A stretch of DNA of 64,000 nt from Streptomyces rhizoryzae. Its GTDB lineage: Bacteria; Actinomycetota; Actinomycetes; Streptomycetales; Streptomycetaceae. The notes under the pieces are model-generated. The model saw only the letters and a list, made by a program, of their open reading frames with translations. It had not been told where the DNA came from and ran no database searches. The position numbers and the translations under genes were made by a program. The stretch's first letter is position 1. The number at the start of each line of letters is the position of its first letter. The stretch is taken from NCBI RefSeq assembly GCF_023155275.1, contig NZ_JALMUV010000006.1, positions 1 to 64,000 of the forward strand, given 5' to 3'. Shown piece by piece: positions 25,171 through 34,685 of this stretch.

Positions 25171-26436
25171 TCACCCCGCCCCGTAGGGGAACTCCGCCCG
25201 TACGACGAAGCCGCCCTCCGGCGTGGGGCGCGCCTCCAGCGTCCCGCCGAGGCTCTGCGCCCGCTCGCGCAGCCCCACCAGCCCGTGCCCGCCCCCGGGG
25301 AGCGCCGGCACCGGTGCCGCGGCGTCCGGCGGCCCGTTGCGCACCTCCACCCGCAGCCCGTCCGGTGCCCGCCCGGCCGGGTCCGCGCCGTCCGGTGCGG
25401 TCAGCGCGACCGCGCCGACGCGGACCCGCACCCGCGCCCCCGGGGCGTGCTTGCGGACGTTGGTGAGCGCCTCCTGGACGGTGCGGTAGGCGGCCCGCTC
25501 CACCGTCCGGGCACCGCGCGCCCGCCCGCCCGCGGCCGCCGCCCCGCCGTCCGCCGGCTCCGGCGCCGCCGGCCCCTCGTACGTGACGTCCAGCGCGCTC
25601 AGCTCGATCAGCCGGGGGAGGTCGTCCAGGCCGGGCTGCGGGGCCGGTTCGCCGGCCTCCCGGGCGTCGCCGCCGGCCGCCCGCAGCACTCCGACCATGT
25701 GACGCAGCTCCTCCAGGGTGCGGACCGACAGCTCCCGGATGGTCCGCGCCCCGTCGCGCACCGCCCCGTCCGCCGTGCTGATCTGGAGCGCGCCGGCCTG
25801 GAGGCTGATCAGGCTGACCTGATGGGCCACCACGTCGTGCATCTCCCGGGCCAGCCGGGCCCGTTCGGTGGCCTTGACCCGCTCGGCCAGCAGCCGGTCC
25901 TCGCGGCGCAGGCTGCGGGTCAGGTCCTCGACCCGGACGGCCAGTTCGCGGCGGGTGCGCACCAGCAGGCCGAGCGCTATCGGGGCCGCGGAGGTCACAC
26001 AGGCGTCGATCAGGACGAGGGTGTTCTCCCGGTAGGCGGTCGGCTCGAAGTCGGAGATCGGGTACGGCAGGAAGTGCGCGGTGACCAGCAGCAGCGCGCA
26101 GACCCCCAGCCGGGCGCGGCCGGGCCGCAGCGCGGCGAGGGTGTAGAGGGCGATCATCGGCGCGAACCAGATGTAGCCGATGTAGAGCCCCGGCAGGGTC
26201 ACCAGGAACACCGCCAGCGGCCACCGGCGGCGCAGCAGCAGGGCCGTCGCCGCGACCACCGAGACGGCCAGCTCCAGCGCCATGCCCAGGCCGTTGACGA
26301 GCAGCGCGTCGGCGATCGCCAGCAGCGCCGGGACCACCACCGGGCCGATCCGGCGCAGCCACCGGGCCGGCCGGCCGTACAGCAGCCACCGGGCCGCGCG
26401 GCCGGGGAGCCGGCCCGCGGCCCCGCCGGATATCAC
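25171..26436 (-). CDS. sensor histidine kinase, NarL-type two-component system
   Basis: A 421-residue membrane kinase. Five or six hydrophobic helices occupy residues 25-165, with no large outer domain. The dimerisation/phosphoacceptor segment is RARLAREMHDVVAHQVSLIS with the phosphorylated His. The ATPase domain shows the N-box EALTNVRKHAPG and G-box GGGHGLVGLRERA. Its GTG start overlaps the response-regulator stop as GTGA. The signal is probably sensed in or at the membrane. Confidence 0.9.
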   Translation of the reverse strand: MISGGAAGRLPGRAARWLLYGRPARWLRRIGPVVVPALLAIADALLVNGLGMALELAVSVVAATALLLRRRWPLAVFLVTLPGLYIGYIWFAPMIALYTLAALRPGRARLGVCALLLVTAHFLPYPISDFEPTAYRENTLVLIDACVTSAAPIALGLLVRTRRELAVRVEDLTRSLRREDRLLAERVKATERARLAREMHDVVAHQVSLISLQAGALQISTADGAVRDGARTIRELSVRTLEELRHMVGVLRAAGGDAREAGEPAPQPGLDDLPRLIELSALDVTYEGPAAPEPADGGAAAAGGRARGARTVERAAYRTVQEALTNVRKHAPGARVRVRVGAVALTAPDGADPAGRAPDGLRVEVRNGPPDAAAPVPALPGGGHGLVGLRERAQSLGGTLEARPTPEGGFVVRAEFPYGAG

Positions 26437-27095
26437 CGGGCACCCCCGGGGACGCCCGGCACCAGGCCCGCCCGGTCGGCGACGATCGCCGCCTGGACGC
26501 GGTTGATACCGCCCAGCTTGCCCAGCAGCGCCCGCACGTGGTCCTTGACCGTGCTGGGCGCCAGCCCCATCCGCCCGGCGATCTGCGCGTTGCCCAGGCC
26601 CTCGCCGAGCAGCGCCAGCACCTGCGCCTCGCGCGGCGTCAGCCCGCTCACCGCGCGGGCCGCGGCGGCCTGGTCCTCGGCCGTCAGATAGCCCCCGATG
26701 ACCGCCCGGGTCACCCCGGGGTCCAGGACGCTGCCGCCCGCCGCCAGCGTCCGCACCGCCCGTACCAGCTGCTCCGGGTCGGAGTCCTTGAGCAGGAAGC
26801 CCGCCGCGCCCGCCCGCAGCGCCGCGGTGAGGTACTCCTGCGCGTCGAAGGTGGTGAGCATCGCCACGGCCGGCGGCCGCGGGGCGGCGCGCAGCCGGCG
26901 CAGCACGGTCAGCCCGTCCACGTCCGGCATCCGGATGTCGAGCAGGACCACCTCGGCCGCGCAGTCCAGTACGGTCTGCACGGCCTCCGCGCCGCCGCAG
27001 TCCGCGACCATCTCGATGTCCGGGGCGGTCCCCAGGATCATCCGCAGTCCCGATCTGACCAGCCGCTCGTCATCCACCACAGCGACACGGATCAC
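26433..27095 (-). CDS. LuxR/NarL-family response regulator
   Basis: A 220-residue regulator paired with the following histidine kinase. The receiver has acidic DDE at residues 8-10, the phosphoacceptor in EVVLLDIRMPDVDG and the Lys in GFLLKDSDP. The C-terminal LuxR helix-turn-helix reads LTPREAQVLALLGEGLGNAQIAGRM (key LTPREAQVLALL) and STVKDHVRALLGKL. GTG 27095 has AAGGGG 6 nt upstream, so the longer open frame is not used. Confidence 0.92.
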   Translation of the reverse strand: MIRVAVVDDERLVRSGLRMILGTAPDIEMVADCGGAEAVQTVLDCAAEVVLLDIRMPDVDGLTVLRRLRAAPRPPAVAMLTTFDAQEYLTAALRAGAAGFLLKDSDPEQLVRAVRTLAAGGSVLDPGVTRAVIGGYLTAEDQAAAARAVSGLTPREAQVLALLGEGLGNAQIAGRMGLAPSTVKDHVRALLGKLGGINRVQAAIVADRAGLVPGVPGGAR

Positions 27096-27325
27096 CGGCC
27101 GCCCCTTTCTCCATCGCACCCGTTCCGAGCCCGGAACCGCCCGGCGCTGCGCGACTCCGTCCCCTGCCGCGGACCCCCCTCGTGGGAGGGCCCCGCACCC
27201 CGCCGACCGGCGGGGGTACGCCCCCGACCTGCGGACGATGCCGCGCGGCGGACCCGCGGGCAGAGTGGTTCTCATGCTGCACCACTGAAGAGGCCACAAG
27301 CCCGGTACGCGTTGCAGTTCACATC

Positions 27326-27360
27326 GACGGCCGCCGCGGCCCCCACACGCGGCGGCCGTC
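27326..27360 (-). terminator. strong hairpin terminator after the XRE-regulator unit
   Basis: GACGGCCGCCGCG (27326-27338) and its exact complement (27348-27360) form a 13-bp stem with a 9-nt loop. It lies 55 bp beyond the stop of the small ORF and would separate that unit from the downstream response-regulator gene. The surrounding 27096-27415 interval has no other feature except the presumed response-regulator promoter. Confidence 0.7.
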
Positions 27361-27415
27361 ACCGGCGTGCGGGGGCGGTCAGGAGGGGGATCTCCCCCGC
27401 ACCGCCCCGGGGGGC

Positions 27416-27715
27416 CTACGAGGCCCTGCCGCCGCCCCCGCCGCCGTCTTCCGGCCCACCGGCCTGCGCGCCCCCCGCGCCCTCCGGTGGTGCCTCCCCG
27501 GAGCACCGGCACCCCGCCGGCCGGTCGCCCCGGCTCTCCGCGACCCGTACGGCATCCCGCAGCGCCGCCCCCAGTTGCGCGGACAGGAACCGCAGCGACC
27601 CGCTCCCGGCCGCCGGATCGCCGAGGACGGCATCGGCGTGCTCCAGCAGTGGCCGGCCGTCCGGACAAGGACGCCCCGGGCCACTTCGCGCGCCCCCTGG
27701 GACGCCGTGTCCCAC
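27416..27715 (-). CDS. small hypothetical protein downstream of the XRE regulator
   Basis: A 99-codon frame starting 25 bp after the regulator stop. Its middle, LLEHADAVLGDPAAGSGSLR and LGAALRDAVRVAESRGD, has the amino-acid and third-position pattern of real coding DNA and looks helical. The N-terminal 25 and C-terminal 35 residues are low-complexity. It may be a genuine small protein or the remnant of a longer one. I recognise no family. Confidence 0.4.
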   Translation of the reverse strand: MGHGVPGGARSGPGRPCPDGRPLLEHADAVLGDPAAGSGSLRFLSAQLGAALRDAVRVAESRGDRPAGCRCSGEAPPEGAGGAQAGGPEDGGGGGGRAS

Positions 27716-27740
27716 CCGCCACCCGTACGGGCGGAACGCC

Positions 27741-28958
27741 CTACGCGTCCAGGTCGAGGCGGCCGGCGAGCTCGGTGAGCGGCGAGGCCCGGCGCCGTTC
27801 CCGGCCGCGGAGTTCGGACACCAGCCGCAGGCTCGTCGCGTGGTAGCGCATCCACTCCGGGGCGATGCCCTCGGCGGTGAGCAGCGCCGCCACCGCCGCG
27901 TCGTCCTGGTCCAGGTCCGCGAGGGCCAGTGCCCGGTCCACATGGAAGCGTGCCCGCCAGGTGGGCGGCAGGGACCGCAGGTCCCGGACGGTGCGCGCGG
28001 TGCGCAGCGCCTCCGCGGTGTCCTCCATCTCCACCTGGAAGTTGACCGTCGCCACACCCAGGTTGGTTGGGCCGAACGGTGTCGCGTAGTCGACCCGGTC
28101 CGTGCCGAGGCGGGCCGCCGCCGCGCCCGCCAGGGCGAGCAGTTCCCGTACCGCGTCCCGGCGCTCCAGCCGGACGGCCGCGGTGGCCGCCCGGAGCAGC
28201 AGGACGCCCCACAGCGCCAGCTCGACCGGCGGGGAACGGAATCCGGGCTCGATGCGATCGGCGGCACGGAGCGCGACGCGTTCGGCGTCCGCCAGCCGCC
28301 CCTGCTTGGTCAGGACCCAGGCGAGGCTGGAGAAGCCGACGGTCTCCAGATGGGGATCGTCCCCCTTGGCCGCCGCCGCCATCGACCGTTCGAGCGCGGT
28401 GAAGGCGGCGTCCTCCTTGCCCAGCGCGGTCAGTGTCGTCGCCGCGACCTGGTACGCCTCGGCCAGCACGGACTGGGCGGCGGCCGCAGCAGGTCCGGTG
28501 GACGCGTGCGCCACCGCCTTGGCGTCCCGGATCAACTGCGGCAGCAGCGCGCCGATTTCGGCCATGCGGCCTTCCCGGCGGATGCGCTCCGTCGAGCGCA
28601 GCGAGGACCGCAGCGCCGCGAGGTCCGGCGGATCCTCCGGGTCCGGTTCCTCCCCCAGCAGGTCGGCCACCGGGGAGACGGCCTGGCGCAGCGCCAGCAC
28701 GGACGGCTGCTCGCCGTCGGCGCGCACCTCGAAGGTGGCGGGCTTGCCGACCAGCGCGGACGGCTCCACGTCCAGGGCGCGGGCCAGCGCGTTGAGGGTG
28801 GTCAGCCGGGCCGTGCGGCGGACGCCCTGTTCGAGCTTGCGCACGATGTCGACGGACAGCCCGGCGCGCTCGGCGAGCCCTTCCTGGGTCAGTCTGCGCC
28901 GCGCGCGCAAGCGGGCGATGCGCTCCCCGATGCCGGGCCCCTCGTGGAACAACTCCAT
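27741..28958 (-). CDS. XRE-family helix-turn-helix regulator with helical repeat domain
   Basis: A 405-residue regulator. The N-terminal Cro/C1-type domain (about 8-68) contains RLTQEGLAERAGLSVDIVRKLEQG, key elements LTQEGLAERAG and VRKLEQG, then LNALARALDVEPSALV. The remaining 300 residues are predicted all-helical with tetratricopeptide-like spacing, as in many Streptomyces XRE sensors. ATG 28958 follows GGGGGTGG; the GTG at 28964 is an alternative. The ligand and target genes are unknown. Confidence 0.85.
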   Translation of the reverse strand: MELFHEGPGIGERIARLRARRRLTQEGLAERAGLSVDIVRKLEQGVRRTARLTTLNALARALDVEPSALVGKPATFEVRADGEQPSVLALRQAVSPVADLLGEEPDPEDPPDLAALRSSLRSTERIRREGRMAEIGALLPQLIRDAKAVAHASTGPAAAAAQSVLAEAYQVAATTLTALGKEDAAFTALERSMAAAAKGDDPHLETVGFSSLAWVLTKQGRLADAERVALRAADRIEPGFRSPPVELALWGVLLLRAATAAVRLERRDAVRELLALAGAAAARLGTDRVDYATPFGPTNLGVATVNFQVEMEDTAEALRTARTVRDLRSLPPTWRARFHVDRALALADLDQDDAAVAALLTAEGIAPEWMRYHATSLRLVSELRGRERRRASPLTELAGRLDLDA

Positions 28959-29019
28959 GGCCACCCCCGCGAGTCGGACGTACCGACCACGCTACGCCGG
29001 TGCGCACCGGGGCGCCGCA

Positions 29020-29994
29020 TCACGGACCGTCGCCACCCCCACCCACCCGCCCCATCGCCAGCACCACCACCGACGTCATGGCCGCCAGGCCGTACGCGGT
29101 GGTGGTCATGGAGAGGGCGCCCTCGGGGGTTTCGAAGGACTGGTTGAAGAAGTCGGTGACGGTCAGCCAGACCACCGTGCGGACGGTGAGGTACAGCTCC
29201 ACGGAGGCGAACACCAGCAGCGCGCCCCGCAGGTCGCGGCGGGCCCGCAGGGCCAGTACGCCCAGGACGCCGCAGGCCAGCACCGAGCCGAGGGTGGTGA
29301 ACTCGGCGGACGCCGCGAGGTTGAGGGTGCCCAGGACGGAGCCGTCCACCGCGCCGCGGAGGTAGCGGGCCGTGTCCATACCGGCCGTCGACAGGTCCCG
29401 GACGGTCCAGGCGAGCCGGGCCAGGCCCAGCACCAGGAGGAGCGCTCCGCAGATCCGGGAGAGCCGCCGCTCGCGGGGGCCGGACGCGGCCGCCCGCCCG
29501 GCCTCCGCCGCCGGGAGCATCGTGGTGAGCACCGCCACCGCCACGACCAGGCCCAGCACCCGGGTGGCCAGCGCCCAGCCGCCGAGCGGATCGGTGGCGT
29601 ACTGGTCGCGGTAGGCGGCGTCGGTGAACCCCACCGCCTCGCGCAGGGAGACCGCCAGCAGGAAGAAGCCGCAGAACAGCGCGGCGCCGCGGGCCGTCCG
29701 CCGGTGCGCGGCCGCCAGGCCCGCGGTCACCAGGAAGGCGGCGGCGAAGCCCCACTCGTACGGGCCGACCAGCTGCGAGGCGGGTGAGGCGCCCGGGTTG
29801 AACAGGCCCTCGGCGAAGTCCACCGGGGAGGCGTCGCCCTGGACGATCCCGTAGACCGTCCAGGCGGCGAGCGCGGCCGCGTAGAGGGTGAGGAAGAACG
29901 CGGTGGTGTGGTAGGCGCCGTGGTGCCGCGGGGCCGCGCGGGCGGGACCGGGGTGCGGACGGACGTCCAGTGCGTCGCCGTCCCGCATCGCCAT
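29020..29994 (-). CDS. multi-spanning membrane protein of unknown function
   Basis: A 324-residue protein with about eight hydrophobic helices, starting with TTAFFLTLYAAALAAWTVYG. A soluble N-terminus of roughly 27 residues precedes the first helix. A conserved-looking loop, FTDAAYRDQYATDPLGGW, joins helices three and four. No transport or enzyme signature is recognised. It lies 62 bp before the XRE-regulator gene on the same strand, so the two may be co-transcribed. Confidence 0.75.
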   Translation of the reverse strand: MAMRDGDALDVRPHPGPARAAPRHHGAYHTTAFFLTLYAAALAAWTVYGIVQGDASPVDFAEGLFNPGASPASQLVGPYEWGFAAAFLVTAGLAAAHRRTARGAALFCGFFLLAVSLREAVGFTDAAYRDQYATDPLGGWALATRVLGLVVAVAVLTTMLPAAEAGRAAASGPRERRLSRICGALLLVLGLARLAWTVRDLSTAGMDTARYLRGAVDGSVLGTLNLAASAEFTTLGSVLACGVLGVLALRARRDLRGALLVFASVELYLTVRTVVWLTVTDFFNQSFETPEGALSMTTTAYGLAAMTSVVVLAMGRVGGGGDGP

Positions 29995-30179
29995 GCCCGT
30001 TCCCCGTTCCGTCCCGCGTCCCGCACCGCCGCCGGCCGCGCCGCCGTCGCCGCAGCCTCACTGTGTCAAGGACGGGCGGAGGGCCGGGGGAGGTTCCGCC
30101 CCGTGTGTCGCGAGTTGATCAAGACGCGGGCCCCGGGACGGGGCCGCGCCGGACGGATCCGGGTGCGGGCGCGGCCCGT

Positions 30180-30650
30180 TCACCGCACGCGGCGGGCGGT
30201 GGCCGCCACGAAGTCGCGGATGCCCTGCCGGGTGGCCGCCCGCAGTGCGGTGAGGGCGTCGCGGTCCTCGGCCCAGTGCAGCTCGGTCACCGCGGCCATG
30301 ATCCGCTCGGTGCGGTCGAGGACCTCCGGGTCGTCGCTCACCATCTGGGCGCGGAACATGGCCTCTTGGGCCGCGTAGCGGTTCTTGTAGACCTCCTCGC
30401 GCAGCTCCGGCGTGTCCTCGCCGCAGCGCTCGTCCTCGTGCAGCACGAACCAGCGGTGGACGAGGACCCGCCGGTAGTCCAGCAGGGCGCCCGCGTACGC
30501 GCAGTAGGCGTCGATCCGCTCCTGCCGCAGCCGCTCCGCGCGGGCGAACCGCTCGCTGCGGTCGGCGGCCCGGCTCTGGAAGTGGTGGGTGACGGCGGAC
30601 CCGAGCAGGGTCCCGACGACGGCGACGACGCTCCCTATGACTGCCTCCAT
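30180..30650 (-). CDS. small membrane-anchored protein of unknown function
   Basis: A 156-residue protein with one N-terminal hydrophobic helix (VIGSVVAVVGTLLGSAV, residues 4-20) followed by a long charged helical region rich in Arg, Glu and Ala, for example RAADRSERFARAERLRQERID. The architecture is of an inner-membrane anchor with a cytoplasmic coiled coil. No family is identified. It is divergent from the Ser/Thr kinase gene, sharing a 190-bp intergenic region. Confidence 0.7.
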   Translation of the reverse strand: MEAVIGSVVAVVGTLLGSAVTHHFQSRAADRSERFARAERLRQERIDAYCAYAGALLDYRRVLVHRWFVLHEDERCGEDTPELREEVYKNRYAAQEAMFRAQMVSDDPEVLDRTERIMAAVTELHWAEDRDALTALRAATRQGIRDFVAATARRVR

Positions 30651-30840
30651 GACAGGAAGTGGATCACAGGGGGAGGGCGGATTCCGGCCATTTCCCCAAC
30701 GGGGTGCCGGGGACAGGGGTGTTGGCGGCGTCCCGTTGCGCGTACCGGGGTGCCGGTGGTGGCAACAGGCGGCGCTGTGCCCCGAGTTGGCGGCACAGGG
30801 TGCTGCCGCCGGCCCGGGGGCGGTGCGGCAAGATGGCGCC

Positions 30841-32751
30841 ATGGGCATTTTCGGGGGAGAAGGCCGGCTGGTCGGTGGCCGGTACCGGCTGGGCATACGG
30901 CTGGGCCGCGGCGGTATGGGAACGGTCTGGCGGGCCACGGACGAACTGCTCGGCCGCCAGGTGGCCGTGAAGGAGCTGAACCTGGACGACGCGGCGGCCG
31001 GGCCCGGGGCGCGGGTCCGGCGCGACCGGGCGATGCGGGAGGCCCGGGCGGTCGCGCAGATCAAGCACCCGAACGTGATCGTGCTGCACGACGTGGTCGA
31101 GCAGGACGGCCGCCCGTGGATCGTGATGGAGCTGGTCGAGGGGGAGTCGCTGGCCGACCGGCTGGCCTCCGGCGGGCCGCTGGCGCCGGACGAGGCGGCC
31201 CGGACCGGCCGCGCGCTGCTGGGCGCGCTGCGGGCCGCGCACGCCCGCGGTGTCCTGCACCGCGACCTCAAACCGGCCAATGTGCTGCTGGAGGACGGCG
31301 GTCGGCGGGTGGTGCTGACCGACTTCGGGATCGCCCGGCTGCCCGGTGCGACGACGCTGACCGACGCCGGCGGCTTCGTCGGCTCGCCCGAGTACACCGC
31401 GCCGGAGCGGATGGCCGGGCGGACCGCCGGCCCGGAGGCCGACCTGTGGTCGCTGGGGGTGCTGCTGTGCGCCGCGCTCAGCGGCACGACCCCGTTCCGC
31501 CGGGACTCGATGGCCGCGGTCCTGCACGCGGTCGTCTACGAGGACCTCGAACTCCCGCCCGCCGTCGGCCCGTTGGCGGACGTGGTGCGGGGGCTGCTGG
31601 AACGCGATCCGCGGCGCCGGCTGGACCTCGACGCGGCCGACCGGCTGCTGAGCGGCCCGGCACGGGCGGACCGCCGTGCGGGCGGGGGTGGCCTCCGGGG
31701 TGGCGGCCCGGTACGGGACCCGTTCGCCGAGGAGCCCACCGGGGGCCGCTCCGGCGCGCGGCCCCCGCACGGCGGCCCGTTCGGTGTCCCGCCGGACGAC
31801 CCGTCCGGTGAACCGCCGGGCGGCCCGTTCGCCAAGGCGGCCGCCGCCGCACCCGGGGACGAGCCCCGCCCCTCTCCCGCGGCCCCCTTCCTTCCCACCG
31901 ACCCCTTCCGCGCCGCCCGTACACCGGTCCTCTCCGGCCCGGCAGCCGCCGGCCTCCCCGGCGGGCCGGCTCCCGCGTTGCCGGGCCAGGCGCCCCCCGG
32001 GCCCGCGGCGGCCCCCGCCCCCGCAACCGGTGGCCGGGCCCGCCCCGCGCTGCTGGTCGCCGCCGCCGTAGCCGTCCTCGGCGGTGCCGCGGCGGGCGTC
32101 GCCGTCCTCGTGGCGCACGGGAACGGCGACGGCGGCACCGGTGACCCCGCCGCCGCGCACCCGGGGACGTCCGCGCAGGCCACCGCCCACAGGAAGGGGC
32201 AGCGCCCGCCCCGGGGGCCGGGGGGCCCGCAGGGCGTCGCCCCCGGGGCGCCCGCGCCCACGGTCACGGTGACCGCACCGGCCGCCCCGGGGGACGGCCG
32301 GCAGGCCCCGCCCGGCTACCGCCTCGTGGACGACCCGGCCGGCTTCCGCATGGCCGTCCCCACCGGCTTCACCCGGTCCTACGAGAACTCCCGGGTCTAC
32401 TACTCCTCCGAGGGCAGACGCTTCCGGATCGGCGTGCAGCTCCAGCAGCCGGTGCCCGAGGGGCCGCTCGGCGCGATGCGCACCGCGGACGCCAACGGGC
32501 CGAAGAGCTACCCCGGTTACCGCGGCGGCCAGGTCGTCGAGACCACCCACAACGGCCTCCGGGCCGGCCGCTGGGAGTTCGTCTGGGACGGCAGCGCCCG
32601 GGACGCCGGCGCCCGCTACACCTACGACCTCAGCTGGAACGAGGGCGGCCGGATGATGGACGTCTGGGTCTCCTCCCCGGTCGCCTCCCGGGCGGACGCC
32701 GCGCGGCAGTTCGACACCGCGGTGCAGACCTTCGCACTGTCCGGGCGGTGA
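30841..32751 (+). CDS. transmembrane Ser/Thr protein kinase with PASTA-free outer domain
   Basis: A 636-residue Hanks-type kinase. Catalytic motifs are GRGGMGTVW, VAVKEL, HRDLKPANVLL, DFGIAR and SPEYTAPE within residues 14-270. A Pro/Gly/Ala-rich linker leads to a membrane helix (about 402-424). The outer C-terminal domain (about 485-636) contains GYRLVDDPAGFRMAVP and AGRWEFVWDG and is related to that of the second kinase in the window. No PASTA repeats are present. Placement of the -10-like CAAGAT six bases before the ATG suggests a leaderless transcript. Confidence 0.9.
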   Translation: MGIFGGEGRLVGGRYRLGIRLGRGGMGTVWRATDELLGRQVAVKELNLDDAAAGPGARVRRDRAMREARAVAQIKHPNVIVLHDVVEQDGRPWIVMELVEGESLADRLASGGPLAPDEAARTGRALLGALRAAHARGVLHRDLKPANVLLEDGGRRVVLTDFGIARLPGATTLTDAGGFVGSPEYTAPERMAGRTAGPEADLWSLGVLLCAALSGTTPFRRDSMAAVLHAVVYEDLELPPAVGPLADVVRGLLERDPRRRLDLDAADRLLSGPARADRRAGGGGLRGGGPVRDPFAEEPTGGRSGARPPHGGPFGVPPDDPSGEPPGGPFAKAAAAAPGDEPRPSPAAPFLPTDPFRAARTPVLSGPAAAGLPGGPAPALPGQAPPGPAAAPAPATGGRARPALLVAAAVAVLGGAAAGVAVLVAHGNGDGGTGDPAAAHPGTSAQATAHRKGQRPPRGPGGPQGVAPGAPAPTVTVTAPAAPGDGRQAPPGYRLVDDPAGFRMAVPTGFTRSYENSRVYYSSEGRRFRIGVQLQQPVPEGPLGAMRTADANGPKSYPGYRGGQVVETTHNGLRAGRWEFVWDGSARDAGARYTYDLSWNEGGRMMDVWVSSPVASRADAARQFDTAVQTFALSGR

Positions 32752-32941
32752 ACGGCCGGCCCCCGGTCCGCCCGCGGGGCACCCGGCCCGCCCCGCCCCG
32801 GCCCCGGACCGCCGCCCACGGCACCGTCCGCCCAGGCCGGCGCCGTTACGGCCAGCGGACACTGGCGCGATTGTGCGCAGCGCGTGAAAACCTGTTACTC
32901 CCGGGTACACAAAGCGCCTGCGGACGCATACGCTCGCCCGC

Positions 32942-34600
32942 ATGACGGACTCGCAGGACACCGGAACGCCCACCGCCCCCGCCCCCCAGGCCCCCGCCGC
33001 GCCCGCCGCCCCCGCCGGAGGCAATCCGGTCGTGCTCGCCGCGCCGGGCACCCGCACCGCCGCCGACGTGGTGAGCCCGGAGGTCGCCGCCCGCCTCACC
33101 CGGGACGTGGTCGGTTCCGGCCGGACCGCCAACCACACCCCGTTCACCGGCGAGAAGCTGGCCGACCTGCCCGAGTCCACCCCCGAGGACGTCGCCCGCG
33201 CCTTCGAGCGGGCCCGCGCCGCGCAGCAGCGCTGGGCGAGGGTCCCGGTCCGGCAGCGCGCCGCGGTCCTGCTCCGCTTCCACGACCTGATCCTGCGCCG
33301 CCAGGCCGAGGTGCTGGACCTGATCCAGCTGGAGACCGGCAAGGCCCGGCTGCACGCCCACGAGGAGGTGCAGGCCGTCGCGGTCGCCGCCCGCCACTAC
33401 GGCCGCAAGGCACCCGCCTACCTCCGCCCCAAGGGCCACACCGGTGTCGTCCCGACCCTGACCAAGGTCACCGAACTCCGCCAGCCGCGCGGTGTGGTGG
33501 GCCAGATCGCCCCCTGGAACTACCCCTTCGAGCTGACCGTCGGCGACGCCCTGCCGGCCTTCGCCGCGGGCAACGCCGTCGTCATGAAGCCCGACACGGA
33601 GACCGCGCTGACCGCCCTGTGGGCCCGCGAGCAGCTGATCGAGGCCGGGCTCCCGGAGGACGTCTGGCAGGTGGTGATCGGCGAGGGCCCGGTCGTCGGC
33701 CCGGAGGTCGTCCGGCACGCCGACTACGTCTCGTTCACCGGCTCGACCCGCACCGGTCGCGAGGTCGCCCGGGGCGCCGCCGCCCGCCTCGTCGGCGTCT
33801 CCCTCGAACTCGGCGGCAAGAACGCCATGCTGGTGCTGCACGACGCCGACGTGGAGAAGGCCGCCGCGGGCGCCGTGCGGGGCTGCTTCTCCTCCGCGGG
33901 CCAGCTGTGCATCTCCATCGAGCGGCTCTACGTCCACGAGTCCGTCGCGGACGCGTTCCTTACGCGGTTCGCCGCCCGCACCAAGGCCATGCGGCTGGGC
34001 AACGCCCTCGCCTACGGGGCCGACATGGGCTCCCTGGTCGGCGCGCGCCAGCTGGAGACCGTCACCCGGCACGTCGAGGAGGCGGTCGCCAAGGGCGCCC
34101 GGGTGCTCGCCGGCGGCCGCCCCCGCCCGGACATCGGCCCGCTCTTCTACGAGCCGACCATCCTGGACGGTGTGGAGGCCCCGATGGCCGTGTGCGAGGA
34201 GGAGACCTTCGGCCCGGTCGTCTCGGTCTACCGCTTCCGCGACGAGGACGAGGCGGTGGCCCGCGCCAACGCCACGCCGTACGGCCTGAATGCCAGCGTC
34301 TGGACGAAGGACGGCCGGCGCGGCCGGGCCGTCGCGGCCCGCCTGCGCACCGGCACGGTCAACGTCAACGAGGCGTACGCGGCCGGCTACGGCAGCGTGC
34401 AGTCCCCGATGGGCGGGATGGGCGATTCGGGCCTGGGCCGGCGGCACGGCTCCGAGGGCATCCTCAAGTACACCGAGGCCCAGACCGTCGCCCAGCAGCG
34501 CCTGATGCCCCTGGCCCCGGCTTTCGGCATGGACGACGAGAAGTACGCCGCCTTCATGACCCGCAGCCTGCGCGCCATGAAGGCCCTGCGCCTGCGCTGA
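32942..34600 (+). CDS. succinic semialdehyde dehydrogenase, NAD(P)-dependent
   Basis: An aldehyde dehydrogenase of 552 residues, oxidising succinic semialdehyde to succinate in GABA or related catabolism. The active site is complete: PWNYPFEL, the cofactor loop VSFTGSTRTG, catalytic Glu in LELGGKNAML and Cys in GQLCISIERL. The Ala/Pro-rich first 35 residues are an actinobacterial extension. The family is gabD2-like; other aldehyde substrates are possible. It is followed 85 bp later by a GMC oxidoreductase, probably in one operon. A TACGCT -10-like element sits just before the ATG. Confidence 0.88.
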   Translation: MTDSQDTGTPTAPAPQAPAAPAAPAGGNPVVLAAPGTRTAADVVSPEVAARLTRDVVGSGRTANHTPFTGEKLADLPESTPEDVARAFERARAAQQRWARVPVRQRAAVLLRFHDLILRRQAEVLDLIQLETGKARLHAHEEVQAVAVAARHYGRKAPAYLRPKGHTGVVPTLTKVTELRQPRGVVGQIAPWNYPFELTVGDALPAFAAGNAVVMKPDTETALTALWAREQLIEAGLPEDVWQVVIGEGPVVGPEVVRHADYVSFTGSTRTGREVARGAAARLVGVSLELGGKNAMLVLHDADVEKAAAGAVRGCFSSAGQLCISIERLYVHESVADAFLTRFAARTKAMRLGNALAYGADMGSLVGARQLETVTRHVEEAVAKGARVLAGGRPRPDIGPLFYEPTILDGVEAPMAVCEEETFGPVVSVYRFRDEDEAVARANATPYGLNASVWTKDGRRGRAVAARLRTGTVNVNEAYAAGYGSVQSPMGGMGDSGLGRRHGSEGILKYTEAQTVAQQRLMPLAPAFGMDDEKYAAFMTRSLRAMKALRLR

Positions 34601-34685
34601 ACCCCGGCAAGCCAGCCCGCCCCGGGCGCGCCGGCCAGCCCCTCCGGCCCGGGGCGGCGCCCCGCATACGGATACGGAGGTACCG

